This document shows, in pieces, positions 51,017 through 59,446 of a stretch of 64,000 bases of DNA (positions are counted from its first letter, which is position 1; every line of letters begins with the position of its first letter). The stretch lies in contig NZ_CP046902.1 in the NCBI RefSeq assembly GCF_009789555.1, positions 4,542,001-4,606,000 of the forward strand, read 5' to 3'. The DNA is from Stutzerimonas stutzeri (GTDB lineage Bacteria; Pseudomonadota; Gammaproteobacteria; Pseudomonadales; Pseudomonadaceae). The notes under the pieces were generated by a model. The model saw only the letters and a program-made list of their open reading frames with translations. It was not told where the DNA came from and made no database searches. A program made the position numbers and the translations under genes.

Positions 51017-51793
51017 TCAGTCTTCGGTGAGCGGCGCCTCGCTGGCTACCCGCTCACTGTCGCCATAACGCTTCTGGCAACGCTCGCAGTAAAAACTGCG
51101 CCGTTTGCTGCGGCCCAGCGACTTGGCCTTGACGAAGGGGATATTGCAGCGGGGACAGGTGTTTTTGGTATGCGCCAGCCAGTGCGCCTTGAGCGTGCCC
51201 TCGCGCTTCCACTGGAGGAAATCGAAGCTATAGGTACGAACCTCACGCACCAGCTCGCGCAGCTTTACCGCCGACAGATCACCCATCAGCGACAGCGGAT
51301 GGATACGCGTGCGAAACAGCACTTCGTTCTTGATGATATTGCCCGAGCCTGAGAACAACGTCTGATCGAGCAGTGCATCGCAGGCCAGCAGGCGTGGCCG
51401 TGCGCGCAGTTTTTTCAGCGCCGCACGGGCGTCCCAGGCATCGCTCATGACGTCCGCGCTCCAGTCGTAGGCGTCATCGAGCAGCCCCTCTACAGGCTGT
51501 ACCGAGCAGCCATAGAAGTTCAGCTCGCCGTTGGCAAAGCCCAGACTCAGGCGCGGCGCGGTCTCCTTGCGTTCATTGATCCGGTAGCTGCCGAACAGCA
51601 GGAGATGGATGCGCAGCGATACATCGTCCAGTTCGATCAGGAAGTGCTTGCCCCAGCTTCGAAACGATCGCACCGTCTGGCCGACCAGTCGCGCCTTGTC
51701 GAGCTTGGCACTGCCCTCGGCGCGCTCGATGCGCTTGCCGGTAAACCCGGCGACCTGTTCTCGAAGAATGACGATGGACGGACCTTCAGGCAT
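51017..51793 (-). CDS. nei: Endonuclease VIII/Fpg-type DNA glycosylase
   Basis: A 258-residue base-excision repair glycosylase/AP lyase. The N-terminal PEGP after the initiator Met gives the catalytic Pro and Glu, so the start must be the ATG at 51793. A helix-two-turn-helix region (LLDQTLFSGSGNIIKNEVL) and a C-terminal zinc finger (CPRC, 20 residues, CERC) follow. It removes oxidised bases; Nei rather than MutM is suggested by the PEGPSI start. Confidence 0.9.
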   Translation of the reverse strand: MPEGPSIVILREQVAGFTGKRIERAEGSAKLDKARLVGQTVRSFRSWGKHFLIELDDVSLRIHLLLFGSYRINERKETAPRLSLGFANGELNFYGCSVQPVEGLLDDAYDWSADVMSDAWDARAALKKLRARPRLLACDALLDQTLFSGSGNIIKNEVLFRTRIHPLSLMGDLSAVKLRELVREVRTYSFDFLQWKREGTLKAHWLAHTKNTCPRCNIPFVKAKSLGRSKRRSFYCERCQKRYGDSERVASEAPLTED

Positions 51794-51880
51794 GGCGATA
51801 TCGCTTCGGCTGGACACTATCGATATCGACTGACGCCACGCGCGAAGGTGCAGCCAGGGCGACCGGGTGCGCGCGAGCCG

Positions 51881-52768
51881 TTACCAGTCCAGCCGCAGCC
51901 GGCTCTCGAAACGACGCCGCTCGCCCGTCAGCGGATCGGCAAACGCCAAGCCGCGCGCCAGCAGCTTGAGCGGCCTGGAATAATCGTCCCGATCCCGACG
52001 CGCGCGGTCGAGCAGTTCGGGGTAGAACGGGTCGTTGCAGATACCCGCCCCGAGCGTGGCCATCTGCAGCCGCAACTGGTGCTTGCGCCCGGTGACGGGA
52101 TAGAGCCCGTAGCGCCAGAGTGCGCCACGACGCTCCAGCACCTCGATGCGCGTTTCGCTGTTGGGCGCCCCATCGCCCTGCTTCATCAGGAAAAAAGGCT
52201 CGCCCTCGACCATCCGCATTCGCGCCTGATACGGGAATTCCAGTTCAGGCAGCGCCGGGCAGATCGCCTCGTAATACTTGTCGATCCTGCGCTCGCGAAA
52301 CAGCGCCTGATAGCACCCACGACTGGCAGGATTGGTGGAAAACAGCACCAGCCCGGCGGTCAGGCGGTCGATGCGATGGATCGGCACCAGATCGGGATTG
52401 CCGACGTGCTGGCTCAGGCGCGCCAACAGCGTTTCGTTGACATACCCGCCCGCCGGCATCACCGGCAGGAAGTGCGGCTTGTCGGCGACCAGCAGATGGT
52501 CGTCGAGATGCAGCACCTGCGCCTCGAAGGGAATCGGCAGCTCGTTGGGCACTTCGCGGAAATAGTGGATCTTGAGCGCGGCCCGGTAAGGATGCGTCGC
52601 CGCCAGCGGCTGCCCATCGGCGTCCAGCACGCGACCCCTGGCGAAGCGATCGAGCCAGGTGGCGCGGTCGATCGTGGGGAAATGCGCGCACAGGCAATCG
52701 AGCACCGTAAGCCATTCGCCCTGAGGCAGGTGCAGCGTGCTGCGGGCATTGGAAGCAGTAGCGGACAT
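51881..52768 (-). CDS. RluA-family pseudouridine synthase
   Basis: A 295-residue pseudouridine synthase. The catalytic Asp134 lies in HRIDRLTAGL, and other family motifs are VADKPHFLPVMP and GRKHQLRLQMA. It has no obvious S4 domain, although the first 80 residues may form a reduced one (WLDRFARGRVLDADG). The RNA target is unknown. I chose the ATG at 52768 because the homologous region starts there; an upstream extension to 52951 overlaps the divergent gene's leader. Confidence 0.9.
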   Translation of the reverse strand: MSATASNARSTLHLPQGEWLTVLDCLCAHFPTIDRATWLDRFARGRVLDADGQPLAATHPYRAALKIHYFREVPNELPIPFEAQVLHLDDHLLVADKPHFLPVMPAGGYVNETLLARLSQHVGNPDLVPIHRIDRLTAGLVLFSTNPASRGCYQALFRERRIDKYYEAICPALPELEFPYQARMRMVEGEPFFLMKQGDGAPNSETRIEVLERRGALWRYGLYPVTGRKHQLRLQMATLGAGICNDPFYPELLDRARRDRDDYSRPLKLLARGLAFADPLTGERRRFESRLRLDW

Positions 52769-52952
52769 GGTGAAGCCGTGCGAACGGAGACGGGCCGCCA
52801 TGATACCCGACCTCGCTGTGACCGCTCGGGTTGAGCCGCCTCGCGGCTGTTCAGATGCCGGCCTGTCGATTTCCGTGAGCGCCGGACGACCACCTTGGAG
52901 CGCATCGGATTCGTCGCTGCGCCTGCCCTCGTCTCGCAACCGGAGATCCAAG

Positions 52953-53756
52953 ATGAGTACCCATTCGATCGTTTCGCGTCAGCAGTGGCTGGCAACCCAT
53001 GCCGAGCATCTGGTCAAGGAAAAGCACGTCACCCGCCAGCGTGAGGCGCTTGCCGCCGCCCGTCGCGAACTGCCCTGGGCGCGCCTGGACAAGGTCTATC
53101 GCTTTCAGGATGCGCACGGCCCGGTGGGCCTGGACGACCTGTTCGAAGGGCGCAGCCAACTGATCGTCAAGCACTTCATGTTCGGCCCCGACTGGCAGGA
53201 AGGCTGTGTGGGCTGCTCGTTCGAAATGGATCACCTGCAAGGCACCCTGGTGCACCTGGCCAACCACGATGTCAGTGTCGTCGCGGTGTCGCGGGCGCCA
53301 TTCGCCGCGCTCGACGCCTTCCGCCAACGGATGGGCTGGCAGATCCGCTGGGTGTCGTCTGCCGGGAGCGATTTCAATCGTGACTTCAATGTCTCGTTCG
53401 ACCCCGAGGACGTGATCGACGGCAAGGTGTTCTACAACTTCACCTGGACCCCATTCGTCTGTGAGGAGCTGTCGGGATTCAGTGTGTTCCATCGCGACGA
53501 GACGGGATGCATCTTCCACACCTTCTCCGCTTACGGGCGCGGGGCGGAGGAACTCCTGGGCAGCTATGTGCTGCTGGACATGACGCCCATGGGCCGCAAC
53601 GAAAACGGGCCGCGACGCGATCTGACCGACTGGGTCCGGCACCATGACCGCTACGGCAGCGGTGACTCCGTCGACGTGACCGGACGAGCCAGGCCCGGCC
53701 AGCCCGCGCAGTCTTCCGACTGTTGCCATCAGGCCGCCCCCACACCGGCCAGCTGA
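52953..53756 (+). CDS. DUF899 family thioredoxin-like protein
   Basis: A 267-residue DUF899 protein with a thioredoxin-like fold. It begins with the typical SRQQWLATHAEHLVKEKHVTRQREALAAARRELPW segment and has a CVGC (CxxC) near residue 90, followed by SFEMDHL. DUF899 proteins are cytosolic and uncharacterised. GGAG lies 6 nt before the ATG. A Cys-Cys pair (SSDCCHQ) near the C-terminus is unusual. Confidence 0.88.
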   Translation: MSTHSIVSRQQWLATHAEHLVKEKHVTRQREALAAARRELPWARLDKVYRFQDAHGPVGLDDLFEGRSQLIVKHFMFGPDWQEGCVGCSFEMDHLQGTLVHLANHDVSVVAVSRAPFAALDAFRQRMGWQIRWVSSAGSDFNRDFNVSFDPEDVIDGKVFYNFTWTPFVCEELSGFSVFHRDETGCIFHTFSAYGRGAEELLGSYVLLDMTPMGRNENGPRRDLTDWVRHHDRYGSGDSVDVTGRARPGQPAQSSDCCHQAAPTPAS

Positions 53757-53861
53757 AGCCGGCGAACCCTGCCGCAATCGCCCGGTCCAGACAAGAACGA
53801 GGGGCACCGGGCTCATACCCGGCTGCCTGATCACTCCGAGTCCAGAGCAGGCGCGATTCCC

Positions 53862-55676
53862 ATGACCACGACAGTCGGCGACTACCTGATCGAACGCCTT
53901 TACCAATGGGGCGTCCGGCGCATCTATGGCTATCCGGGCGACGGCATAAACGGGGTATTCGGCGCGCTCAACCGGGCCAATGGCAAGATCAGCTTCATCC
54001 AGGCGCGGCACGAGGAAATGGCCGCGTTCATGGCCTCGGCAGATGCCAAGTTCAGTGGCGAGCTGGGGGTCTGCATCGCCACGTCCGGACCGGGCGCGGC
54101 GCATCTGTTGACCGGACTGTACGACGCGCGGCTCGATCATATGCCGGTGCTGGCGATCGTCGGCCAACAGGCACGAACGGCCCTCGGCGCGCACTATCAG
54201 CAGGAAGTCGACCTGGCATCGATGTTCAAGGATGTCGCCGGTGGCTTCGTGCAGCAAGCCAGCGCACCGGCCCAGGTGCGGCACCTGGTGGATCGCGCGA
54301 TCCGTACCGCATTGGGCCAGCGCACGGTCACCGCGATCATCCTGCCCAACGATCTGCAGGAACTGGAATACAGCGAGCCCCCGCATGCCCACGGCGCCGT
54401 GCATTCGGGGGTCGGCTATACGCCCCCGAAAGTGGTGCCGTACGACATCGACCTGCAACGCGCCGCCGACGTGCTCAACGCCGGCCGGAAGGTCGCCATG
54501 CTGGTGGGTGCGGGGGCGCTGGACGCCGCCGACGAACTCGTGGCCGTGGCCGACAGGCTGGGTGCCGGTGTCGCCAAGGCCTTGCTCGGCAAAGCGGCGC
54601 TACCGGACGATCTGCCATGGGTCACCGGCTCCATTGGCCTGCTCGGAACCGAGGCGAGCTACAAGCTGATGACCGAATGCGACACCCTGCTGATGGTCGG
54701 CTCCGGCTTCCCCTACTCCGAGTTTCTGCCCGAGGAAGGTCAGGCGCGGGGCGTACAGATCGATATCAAGGCGGACATGCTGAGCATCCGCTATCCGATG
54801 GAGGTGAACCTGCACGGCGATTCGGCCGAAACGCTGCGGGCGCTGCTGCCGCTGTTGCAGGAAAAGCCCGAACGCAGCTGGCGACAGTCCATCGAGCGAT
54901 GGCGGACGCACTGGGACCAGACGCTGGAGAAGCGCGCCATGCTCGCCGCCGAGCCGATCAATCCGCAGCGGGTCGCCCTGGAATTGTCGCCTCGCCTGCC
55001 CGACCTGGCGATCGTCACCAGCGACTCGGGTTCCTGCGCGAACTGGTATGCCCGCGACATCCAGTTTCGCCGCGGCATGATGGGCTCGCTGTCCGGCGGA
55101 TTGGCCTCGATGGGCGCTGCCGTGCCGTACGCCATCGCTGCCAAGTTCTGTCACTCGGACCGCCCGGTCGTCGCGATGGTCGGCGATGGCGCGATGCAGA
55201 TGAACAACATGGCCGAACTGATCACCGTGGCCAAGTACTGGAAGCAGTGGCAGAACAGCCAGTGGATCTGCTGCGTGTTCAACAACGAGGATCTCAATCA
55301 GGTCACCTGGGAGCAACGGGTGATGGCCGGCGATCCGAAATTCGAGGCCTCGCAGAACATCCCCAACGTGCCTTACCACCGTTTCGCCGAATCGATCGGC
55401 CTGAAGGGCATCTACGTCGATCGCGAAGACCAGGTTGCCGCCGCCTGGGATGAAGCCTTTGGCGCCGACAGACCCGTGCTGATCGAGTTCAAGACGGACC
55501 CGAACGTGCCTCCGCTGCCATCGCACATCACGCTGGAACAGGCCAAGACGTATGCGTCGGTGCTGCTGCGCGGCGATGATCCTGACCAACGCGGCATGTT
55601 CGTTCAATCGGCCAAGCAGGTGCTGAGCAAAATGATGCCGGGTCGAAACAAGGACAAGGACAAGGACGAACGATGA
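53862..55676 (+). CDS. Thiamine diphosphate-dependent pyruvate oxidase/dehydrogenase-like enzyme
   Basis: A 604-residue ThDP enzyme of the pyruvate oxidase (PoxB)/acetolactate synthase superfamily. The N-terminal Pyr domain has the catalytic Glu in QARHEEMAAF, a central domain follows, and the C-terminal PP domain has MVGDGAMQMNNMAEL...NNED for Mg-ThDP. The substrate is probably pyruvate or a related 2-oxo acid, but it may not be PoxB. The last residues are strongly charged (KDKDKDER), not the membrane-binding amphipathic helix of PoxB. Confidence 0.85.
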   Translation: MTTTVGDYLIERLYQWGVRRIYGYPGDGINGVFGALNRANGKISFIQARHEEMAAFMASADAKFSGELGVCIATSGPGAAHLLTGLYDARLDHMPVLAIVGQQARTALGAHYQQEVDLASMFKDVAGGFVQQASAPAQVRHLVDRAIRTALGQRTVTAIILPNDLQELEYSEPPHAHGAVHSGVGYTPPKVVPYDIDLQRAADVLNAGRKVAMLVGAGALDAADELVAVADRLGAGVAKALLGKAALPDDLPWVTGSIGLLGTEASYKLMTECDTLLMVGSGFPYSEFLPEEGQARGVQIDIKADMLSIRYPMEVNLHGDSAETLRALLPLLQEKPERSWRQSIERWRTHWDQTLEKRAMLAAEPINPQRVALELSPRLPDLAIVTSDSGSCANWYARDIQFRRGMMGSLSGGLASMGAAVPYAIAAKFCHSDRPVVAMVGDGAMQMNNMAELITVAKYWKQWQNSQWICCVFNNEDLNQVTWEQRVMAGDPKFEASQNIPNVPYHRFAESIGLKGIYVDREDQVAAAWDEAFGADRPVLIEFKTDPNVPPLPSHITLEQAKTYASVLLRGDDPDQRGMFVQSAKQVLSKMMPGRNKDKDKDER

Positions 55677-55742
55677 GCCGGCTGATGGCCTGGCCCCGCT
55701 AGAGTCGTACGACGGTAACGGCAAGGCCGGGCTCGGCCGGTC

Positions 55743-56102
55743 TCAGCGCTTGTCGATGGAGACGATGGACGCCTCGTCGCCTTCGCTTTGAAAACCGATC
55801 TGTACCGCGTCGCCGACGGCCAGCCCGTCGAGCTGCTCCCGCCGGGCCTTGAAGTCCATGGTCGCCGCTGGCCATTTCAATGCAGGCACAGGCCCATGGG
55901 CAATGGCCACGACCCCTCGCTCGCGATCGATCGCCTCGATGGTGCCAGTGGCCCGCATGACCGGCTCGGAGAGCATTTCAGTCGCCGGGCCGGCGTCGAT
56001 ATCCGGCGCCTGGGCCGGTGTCGTGGGCTTGAGCAGATCCTGCGCCAGCCCGGCTTGGGCGAGCAGCAGCAGGCTGAGCGTGACACAATGAAGCGCTTTC
56101 AT
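55743..56102 (-). CDS. CusF-like periplasmic copper-binding protein
   Basis: A 119-residue exported protein with a signal peptide (LSLLLLAQAGLAQ) and a CusF-type OB fold: TGTIEAIDRERGVVAIAHGPVPALKWPAATMDF contains the His, Trp and Met positions used to bind Cu(I)/Ag(I), and GLAVGDAVQIGF follows. No cus efflux genes are adjacent. It is convergent with the ThDP enzyme and divergent from the PepSY operon. Confidence 0.87.
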   Translation of the reverse strand: MKALHCVTLSLLLLAQAGLAQDLLKPTTPAQAPDIDAGPATEMLSEPVMRATGTIEAIDRERGVVAIAHGPVPALKWPAATMDFKARREQLDGLAVGDAVQIGFQSEGDEASIVSIDKR

Positions 56103-56263
56103 GACGGACCTCCCGGAACAGGTGGACGTACGCCGTATTGGACAATATCGCCGCGCCGAATGCTGCTTTCAGGCCTTTCCGATGGCGGCTCGTGCGTTCA
56201 GCTTCGCGTAAGCCATGGCTCGTAACCTGTGAAGCGTCGAAACCCACACAGGAACACCCAACC

Positions 56264-56572
56264 ATGAAAACCCTGACTACCCTGATCACCGCCGCCACGC
56301 TCACCCTGGGCGCCAACCTGGCCATGGCCCGCGACCTCGGTCCGGACGAAGCTTTGCGACTGCGCGACGCCGGCACCATCCAGTCATTCGAAAAGCTAAA
56401 CGAAGCCGCCCTGGCCAAACATCCAGGCGCCACCATTGGCGATACCGAGCTCGAAGAAGAATACGGTCGTCACATCTATCAACTTGAACTGCGCGACGAC
56501 AAAGGTGTGGAATGGGATCTGGAACTCGACGCCAAGACCGGCGAAGTGCTCAAGGATCATCGGGACGATTGA
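56264..56572 (+). CDS. PepSY domain protein 1
   Basis: A 102-residue exported protein: signal peptide (LITAATLTLGANLAMA) followed by one PepSY domain (RDLGPDEALRLRDAGTIQSFEKLNEAALAKHPGATI, then YQLELRDDKGVEWDLELDAKTGEVLKDHRD). It is the first gene of a four-gene operon with a second PepSY protein, a response regulator and a sensor kinase. The next start overlaps its stop (TGATG). It may modulate the kinase in the periplasm. Confidence 0.85.
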   Translation: MKTLTTLITAATLTLGANLAMARDLGPDEALRLRDAGTIQSFEKLNEAALAKHPGATIGDTELEEEYGRHIYQLELRDDKGVEWDLELDAKTGEVLKDHRDD

Positions 56573-56877
56573 TGCGGCCTGCCACGCTTCTTTCCGTCGT
56601 ACTGGTCATGCTGCTCGCCGCCGCCCCGGCGGTGAGCCGCGACCTCGATCAGGACGAAGTGCTGCGGCTGCGCCGCGAAGGGCTGATCCAACCGCTGGAG
56701 AGCCTCTTGCAGCGCGCCATGCAGCGCCATCCCGGTGCGCGTCTGCTCGAAGCGGAACTCGAAGAAGATGATGGCCTCTACGTTTACGAGATTGAACTGG
56801 TGACCGCCGACGGCATTGCTCGCGAGCTTGAGTTCAATGCCCGCGACGGCCGCCTGCTCAAGGACGAACAAGACTGA
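56572..56877 (+). CDS. PepSY domain protein 2
   Basis: A 101-residue exported PepSY protein, paralogous to its neighbour: signal peptide (LLSVVLVMLLAAAPAVS), then RDLDQDEVLRLRREGLIQPLESLLQRAMQRHPGARLLEAEL, ending LKDEQD. The two are clearly a tandem duplication that has diverged. It is coupled to both neighbours by TGATG overlaps. Confidence 0.85.
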   Translation: MRPATLLSVVLVMLLAAAPAVSRDLDQDEVLRLRREGLIQPLESLLQRAMQRHPGARLLEAELEEDDGLYVYEIELVTADGIARELEFNARDGRLLKDEQD

Positions 56878-57542
56878 TGCGCCTGCTCCTGGTCGAAGAC
56901 AACGTAACGCTGGCCGACGAATTGACCGCGACCCTCACCAGTCACGGCTACGCGCTCGACTGGCTGGCTGACGGCCGCGACGCGGACTATCAGGGCAGCA
57001 GCGAACCCTATGACCTCATCGTTCTGGATCTCGGCCTGCCCGGCAAGCCTGGGCTGGATGTGTTGCGCGCCTGGCGCGCACGCGGAATGGCGACGCCGGT
57101 GCTGATCCTCACCGCGCGCGATTCATGGGCTGAACGCATCGATGGGCTCAAGGCCGGCGCCGATGACTACCTGACCAAGCCCTTCCACCCCGAAGAGCTG
57201 TTGCTGCGCATTCAGGCGCTGCTTCGCCGCGCCCACGGCGTGGTCAATCAACCGCTGCTGGAAGTCGGTGGGCTGGCGCTGGACGAAGCACGCCAGTGCT
57301 GCCGCAAGGGCGAGCAGGACATCGAGCTGACCGCTGGGGAGTTTCGCCTGCTGCGCTACTTCATGCTGCATGCCGGGCAGCTGCTGTCCAAGAGCCAGCT
57401 GGCCGAGCACCTGTACGATGGCGAAACCGAGCGCGATTCCAATGTCATCGAAGTGCATGTCAACCGGCTGCGCGGCAAGCTCGGTCGCGACATCATCGAA
57501 ACCCGCCGCGGTCAGGGTTATCGCTTCGGCGGCGCGTCTTGA
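56877..57542 (+). CDS. OmpR-family response regulator
   Basis: A 221-residue response regulator: an N-terminal receiver with Asp51 (LIVLDLGLPG), Thr/Lys switch residues (LTARDSW, KPFHPEEL), and a C-terminal winged helix (ETRRGQGYRFG). It resembles the PhoP/PmrA/QseB branch. It overlaps the upstream PepSY gene by one base and the kinase by 4 nt. Confidence 0.93.
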   Translation: MRLLLVEDNVTLADELTATLTSHGYALDWLADGRDADYQGSSEPYDLIVLDLGLPGKPGLDVLRAWRARGMATPVLILTARDSWAERIDGLKAGADDYLTKPFHPEELLLRIQALLRRAHGVVNQPLLEVGGLALDEARQCCRKGEQDIELTAGEFRLLRYFMLHAGQLLSKSQLAEHLYDGETERDSNVIEVHVNRLRGKLGRDIIETRRGQGYRFGGAS

Positions 57543-58867
57543 GATCGATCCAGCGCAACATCGGCCTTGGTCTCGTCGCTGGGCTGCTGCTGGTCGGTCT
57601 TCTGTTGGTTCAAACCAGCCTGTGGCTGTTCGAAGCCGGCCTGCGACGCAACCTGGCAATCGACCTGCGAGAAGAAACCGAAGGCCTGCTGATCGCCGTG
57701 GTACGGGGCCAGGACGGCTTCAAGCTGGACTCGAACCGGCTCAACCCCCGCTACAAGCGGCCTTTTTCCGGCCACTACTTCCGCATCGACCTGCCAACGC
57801 ACAGTTGGCGGTCACGCTCGTTGTGGGACACCGAACCGGCCTGGCCCACGACAAACGGGCTGAGCAGCGATCTGATCGAGGGCCCGCAGGGGCAGCGGCT
57901 GCTGAGCTATCGCGCCGAATATCGTCGCGACGACCAGACGATCGTCATCACGGTCGCCCGCGACTACACGCCCATCCTCGACAGCTTCGCGCAGGTTCGC
58001 CTGGGCGGCGTGGCGCTGGTCGGCCTGACGCTGCTGGTGTTCCTGTTGCTGCAGCGCTACGCCGTGAAACTCGCCATGCGCCCGCTGGAGCGCGCACGGC
58101 AGCAAATCGCCCAACTGCAGCAGGGCGAACGCCAGCAGCTGGATTTCCAGGTTCCGATCGAGCTGCAACCCCTGGTGGACCAGATCAACCACCTGCTGGC
58201 TCACACCGATGACACCCTCAAGCGTTCGCGTCACGCCCTGGGCAATCTCGGCCACGCGTTGAAAACCCCGCTGGCGGTGCTCGGCAGCCTCATCCAACGC
58301 GAGGAGTTGCAGGCCCACCCGCAGTTGCAGGCGAGTTTTCGTGAACAGTGGTCGCAGATCCAGCACCGTATCTCGCGCGAACTGGGTCGCGCCCGACTGT
58401 CGGGCGACGTGCTGCCCGGCGCCTATTTCGACTGCGCGGAAGAACTCGCACCGCTGTTCGAGACACTGAACATGATCCACCGCCGCGGCCTTCGGCTGCA
58501 CTGGCAGGCGCATGAATATTGCCGCCTGCCCTGGGACCGCGAGGACATGCTGGAACTGCTCGGCAACCTGCTGGACAACGCCTGTAAATTCGCGCGTTCG
58601 GAGGTTCTGCTGACCATCGAGCGGACGCCTGATGGTTACCTGATCCGGGTGGAAGATGACGGCCCGGGCATTGCCCCGGACCAGCGCGACGCAGTACTGG
58701 AGCGCGGCATCCGTCTCGACGAGCGTGCCGAAGGGCATGGGCTGGGGCTTGGTATCGTCAGGGACATCCTGGCCGCCTGGAACGGTCAGCTATCGCTGGA
58801 GCAGAGCGCTCTGGGAGGCTTGCAGGTAAGCGTTCGCCTGCCGACACAACTGCGTCACAAGGGCTGA
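57539..58867 (+). CDS. PhoQ-like sensor histidine kinase
   Basis: A 442-residue membrane kinase: a helix near the N-terminus (GLGLVAGLLLVGLLLVQTSLWLF), a periplasmic domain of about 130 residues, a second helix (VALVGLTLLVFLLLQRY), HAMP-like linker, H-box with His239 (GHALKTPLAVL, PhoQ-type) and HATPase (LGNLLDNACKF, DDGPGI, GHGLGLGIV). The start is TTG at 57539, overlapping the regulator stop (TTGA). The ligand is unknown; the PepSY partners suggest an envelope signal. Confidence 0.92.
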   Translation: MRSIQRNIGLGLVAGLLLVGLLLVQTSLWLFEAGLRRNLAIDLREETEGLLIAVVRGQDGFKLDSNRLNPRYKRPFSGHYFRIDLPTHSWRSRSLWDTEPAWPTTNGLSSDLIEGPQGQRLLSYRAEYRRDDQTIVITVARDYTPILDSFAQVRLGGVALVGLTLLVFLLLQRYAVKLAMRPLERARQQIAQLQQGERQQLDFQVPIELQPLVDQINHLLAHTDDTLKRSRHALGNLGHALKTPLAVLGSLIQREELQAHPQLQASFREQWSQIQHRISRELGRARLSGDVLPGAYFDCAEELAPLFETLNMIHRRGLRLHWQAHEYCRLPWDREDMLELLGNLLDNACKFARSEVLLTIERTPDGYLIRVEDDGPGIAPDQRDAVLERGIRLDERAEGHGLGLGIVRDILAAWNGQLSLEQSALGGLQVSVRLPTQLRHKG

Positions 58868-58902
58868 CGAGAGCGCGGACATATAGCGAACGATGCGAGG
58901 TG

Positions 58903-59118
58903 TCACTGCGGACGAGCCAGCTCGTTGCGCATGTCTTCCAGGATGGTTTCTACCAACAGACCGTTCTGCACCTGACGACCCGATACCATTCGAATGGCTT
59001 CGGTACCATTGATCGGATAGCCGACGCGCACCACCAGATATCCGTCGTCCTGGGGCTCAACGCGCGTCTTGTAGTCAGCGGGAAAATTGTCTGCAAGGTA
59101 ACGGGAGAGGGTTTTCAT
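58903..59118 (-). CDS. Conserved hypothetical 71-residue protein
   Basis: A 71-residue soluble protein (MKTLSRYLADNFPADYKTRV...NELARPQ) of mixed alpha/beta pattern without signal or membrane segment. I do not recognise a family. The ATG at 59118 is preceded by GAGG at 5 nt, which supports it over an upstream ATG at 59181. It converges on the kinase gene and lies 115 nt from a tiny membrane ORF on the same strand. Confidence 0.65.
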   Translation of the reverse strand: MKTLSRYLADNFPADYKTRVEPQDDGYLVVRVGYPINGTEAIRMVSGRQVQNGLLVETILEDMRNELARPQ

Positions 59119-59233
59119 GGGGGCCTCGAGCGCTGAGTCTGAAACAAAGACCCGGTAATGCGCTCGGAGATTCCGGACCACTCATCGGATGACTTCGTAC
59201 CGACACACAGCTGTAACGGTGGTAGCCGCCCGC

Positions 59234-59332
59234 CTACTTTCTCTCGCTGGTGCCGTAGGCAAGCCAGGCAAGTACACCCATGCCGGCCAAGGCGGTGACG
59301 GAAAACAGCAGCGCATTCAGTAACAGGCTCAT
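59234..59332 (-). CDS. Candidate 32-residue single-span membrane protein
   Basis: A 33-codon frame including the stop. It is a short hydrophobic protein whose central part (LLLNALLFSVTALAGMGVLAWLAYG) can span the membrane, with a basic SERK tail. GAGGA lies about 8 nt before the ATG. It has no match I can name. Small membrane proteins of this size often modulate larger membrane complexes, but that is inference. Confidence 0.45.
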   Translation of the reverse strand: MSLLLNALLFSVTALAGMGVLAWLAYGTSERK

Positions 59333-59378
59333 GGTGAGCGTCCTCGTTCGACTCGCTTGATGTACGCCCTGAATATAT

Positions 59379-59430
59379 GTAGCTTCGCACGACACGTCGA
59401 GCTACTCGATAGTCGCATGTAAAGTTTTAC
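59379..59430. promoter_or_regulatory. Palindromes upstream of the WYL regulator
   Basis: Two palindromic elements lie just before the WYL gene ATG. One is GTAGCT-N15-AGCTAC at 59379-59405, near a TATATG hexamer. The other is GTAAA-GT-TTTAC at 59419-59430, 16 nt before the ATG. They could be operators for autoregulation. Confidence 0.45.
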
Positions 59431-59446
59431 GGCGGATGAAGCGAAT

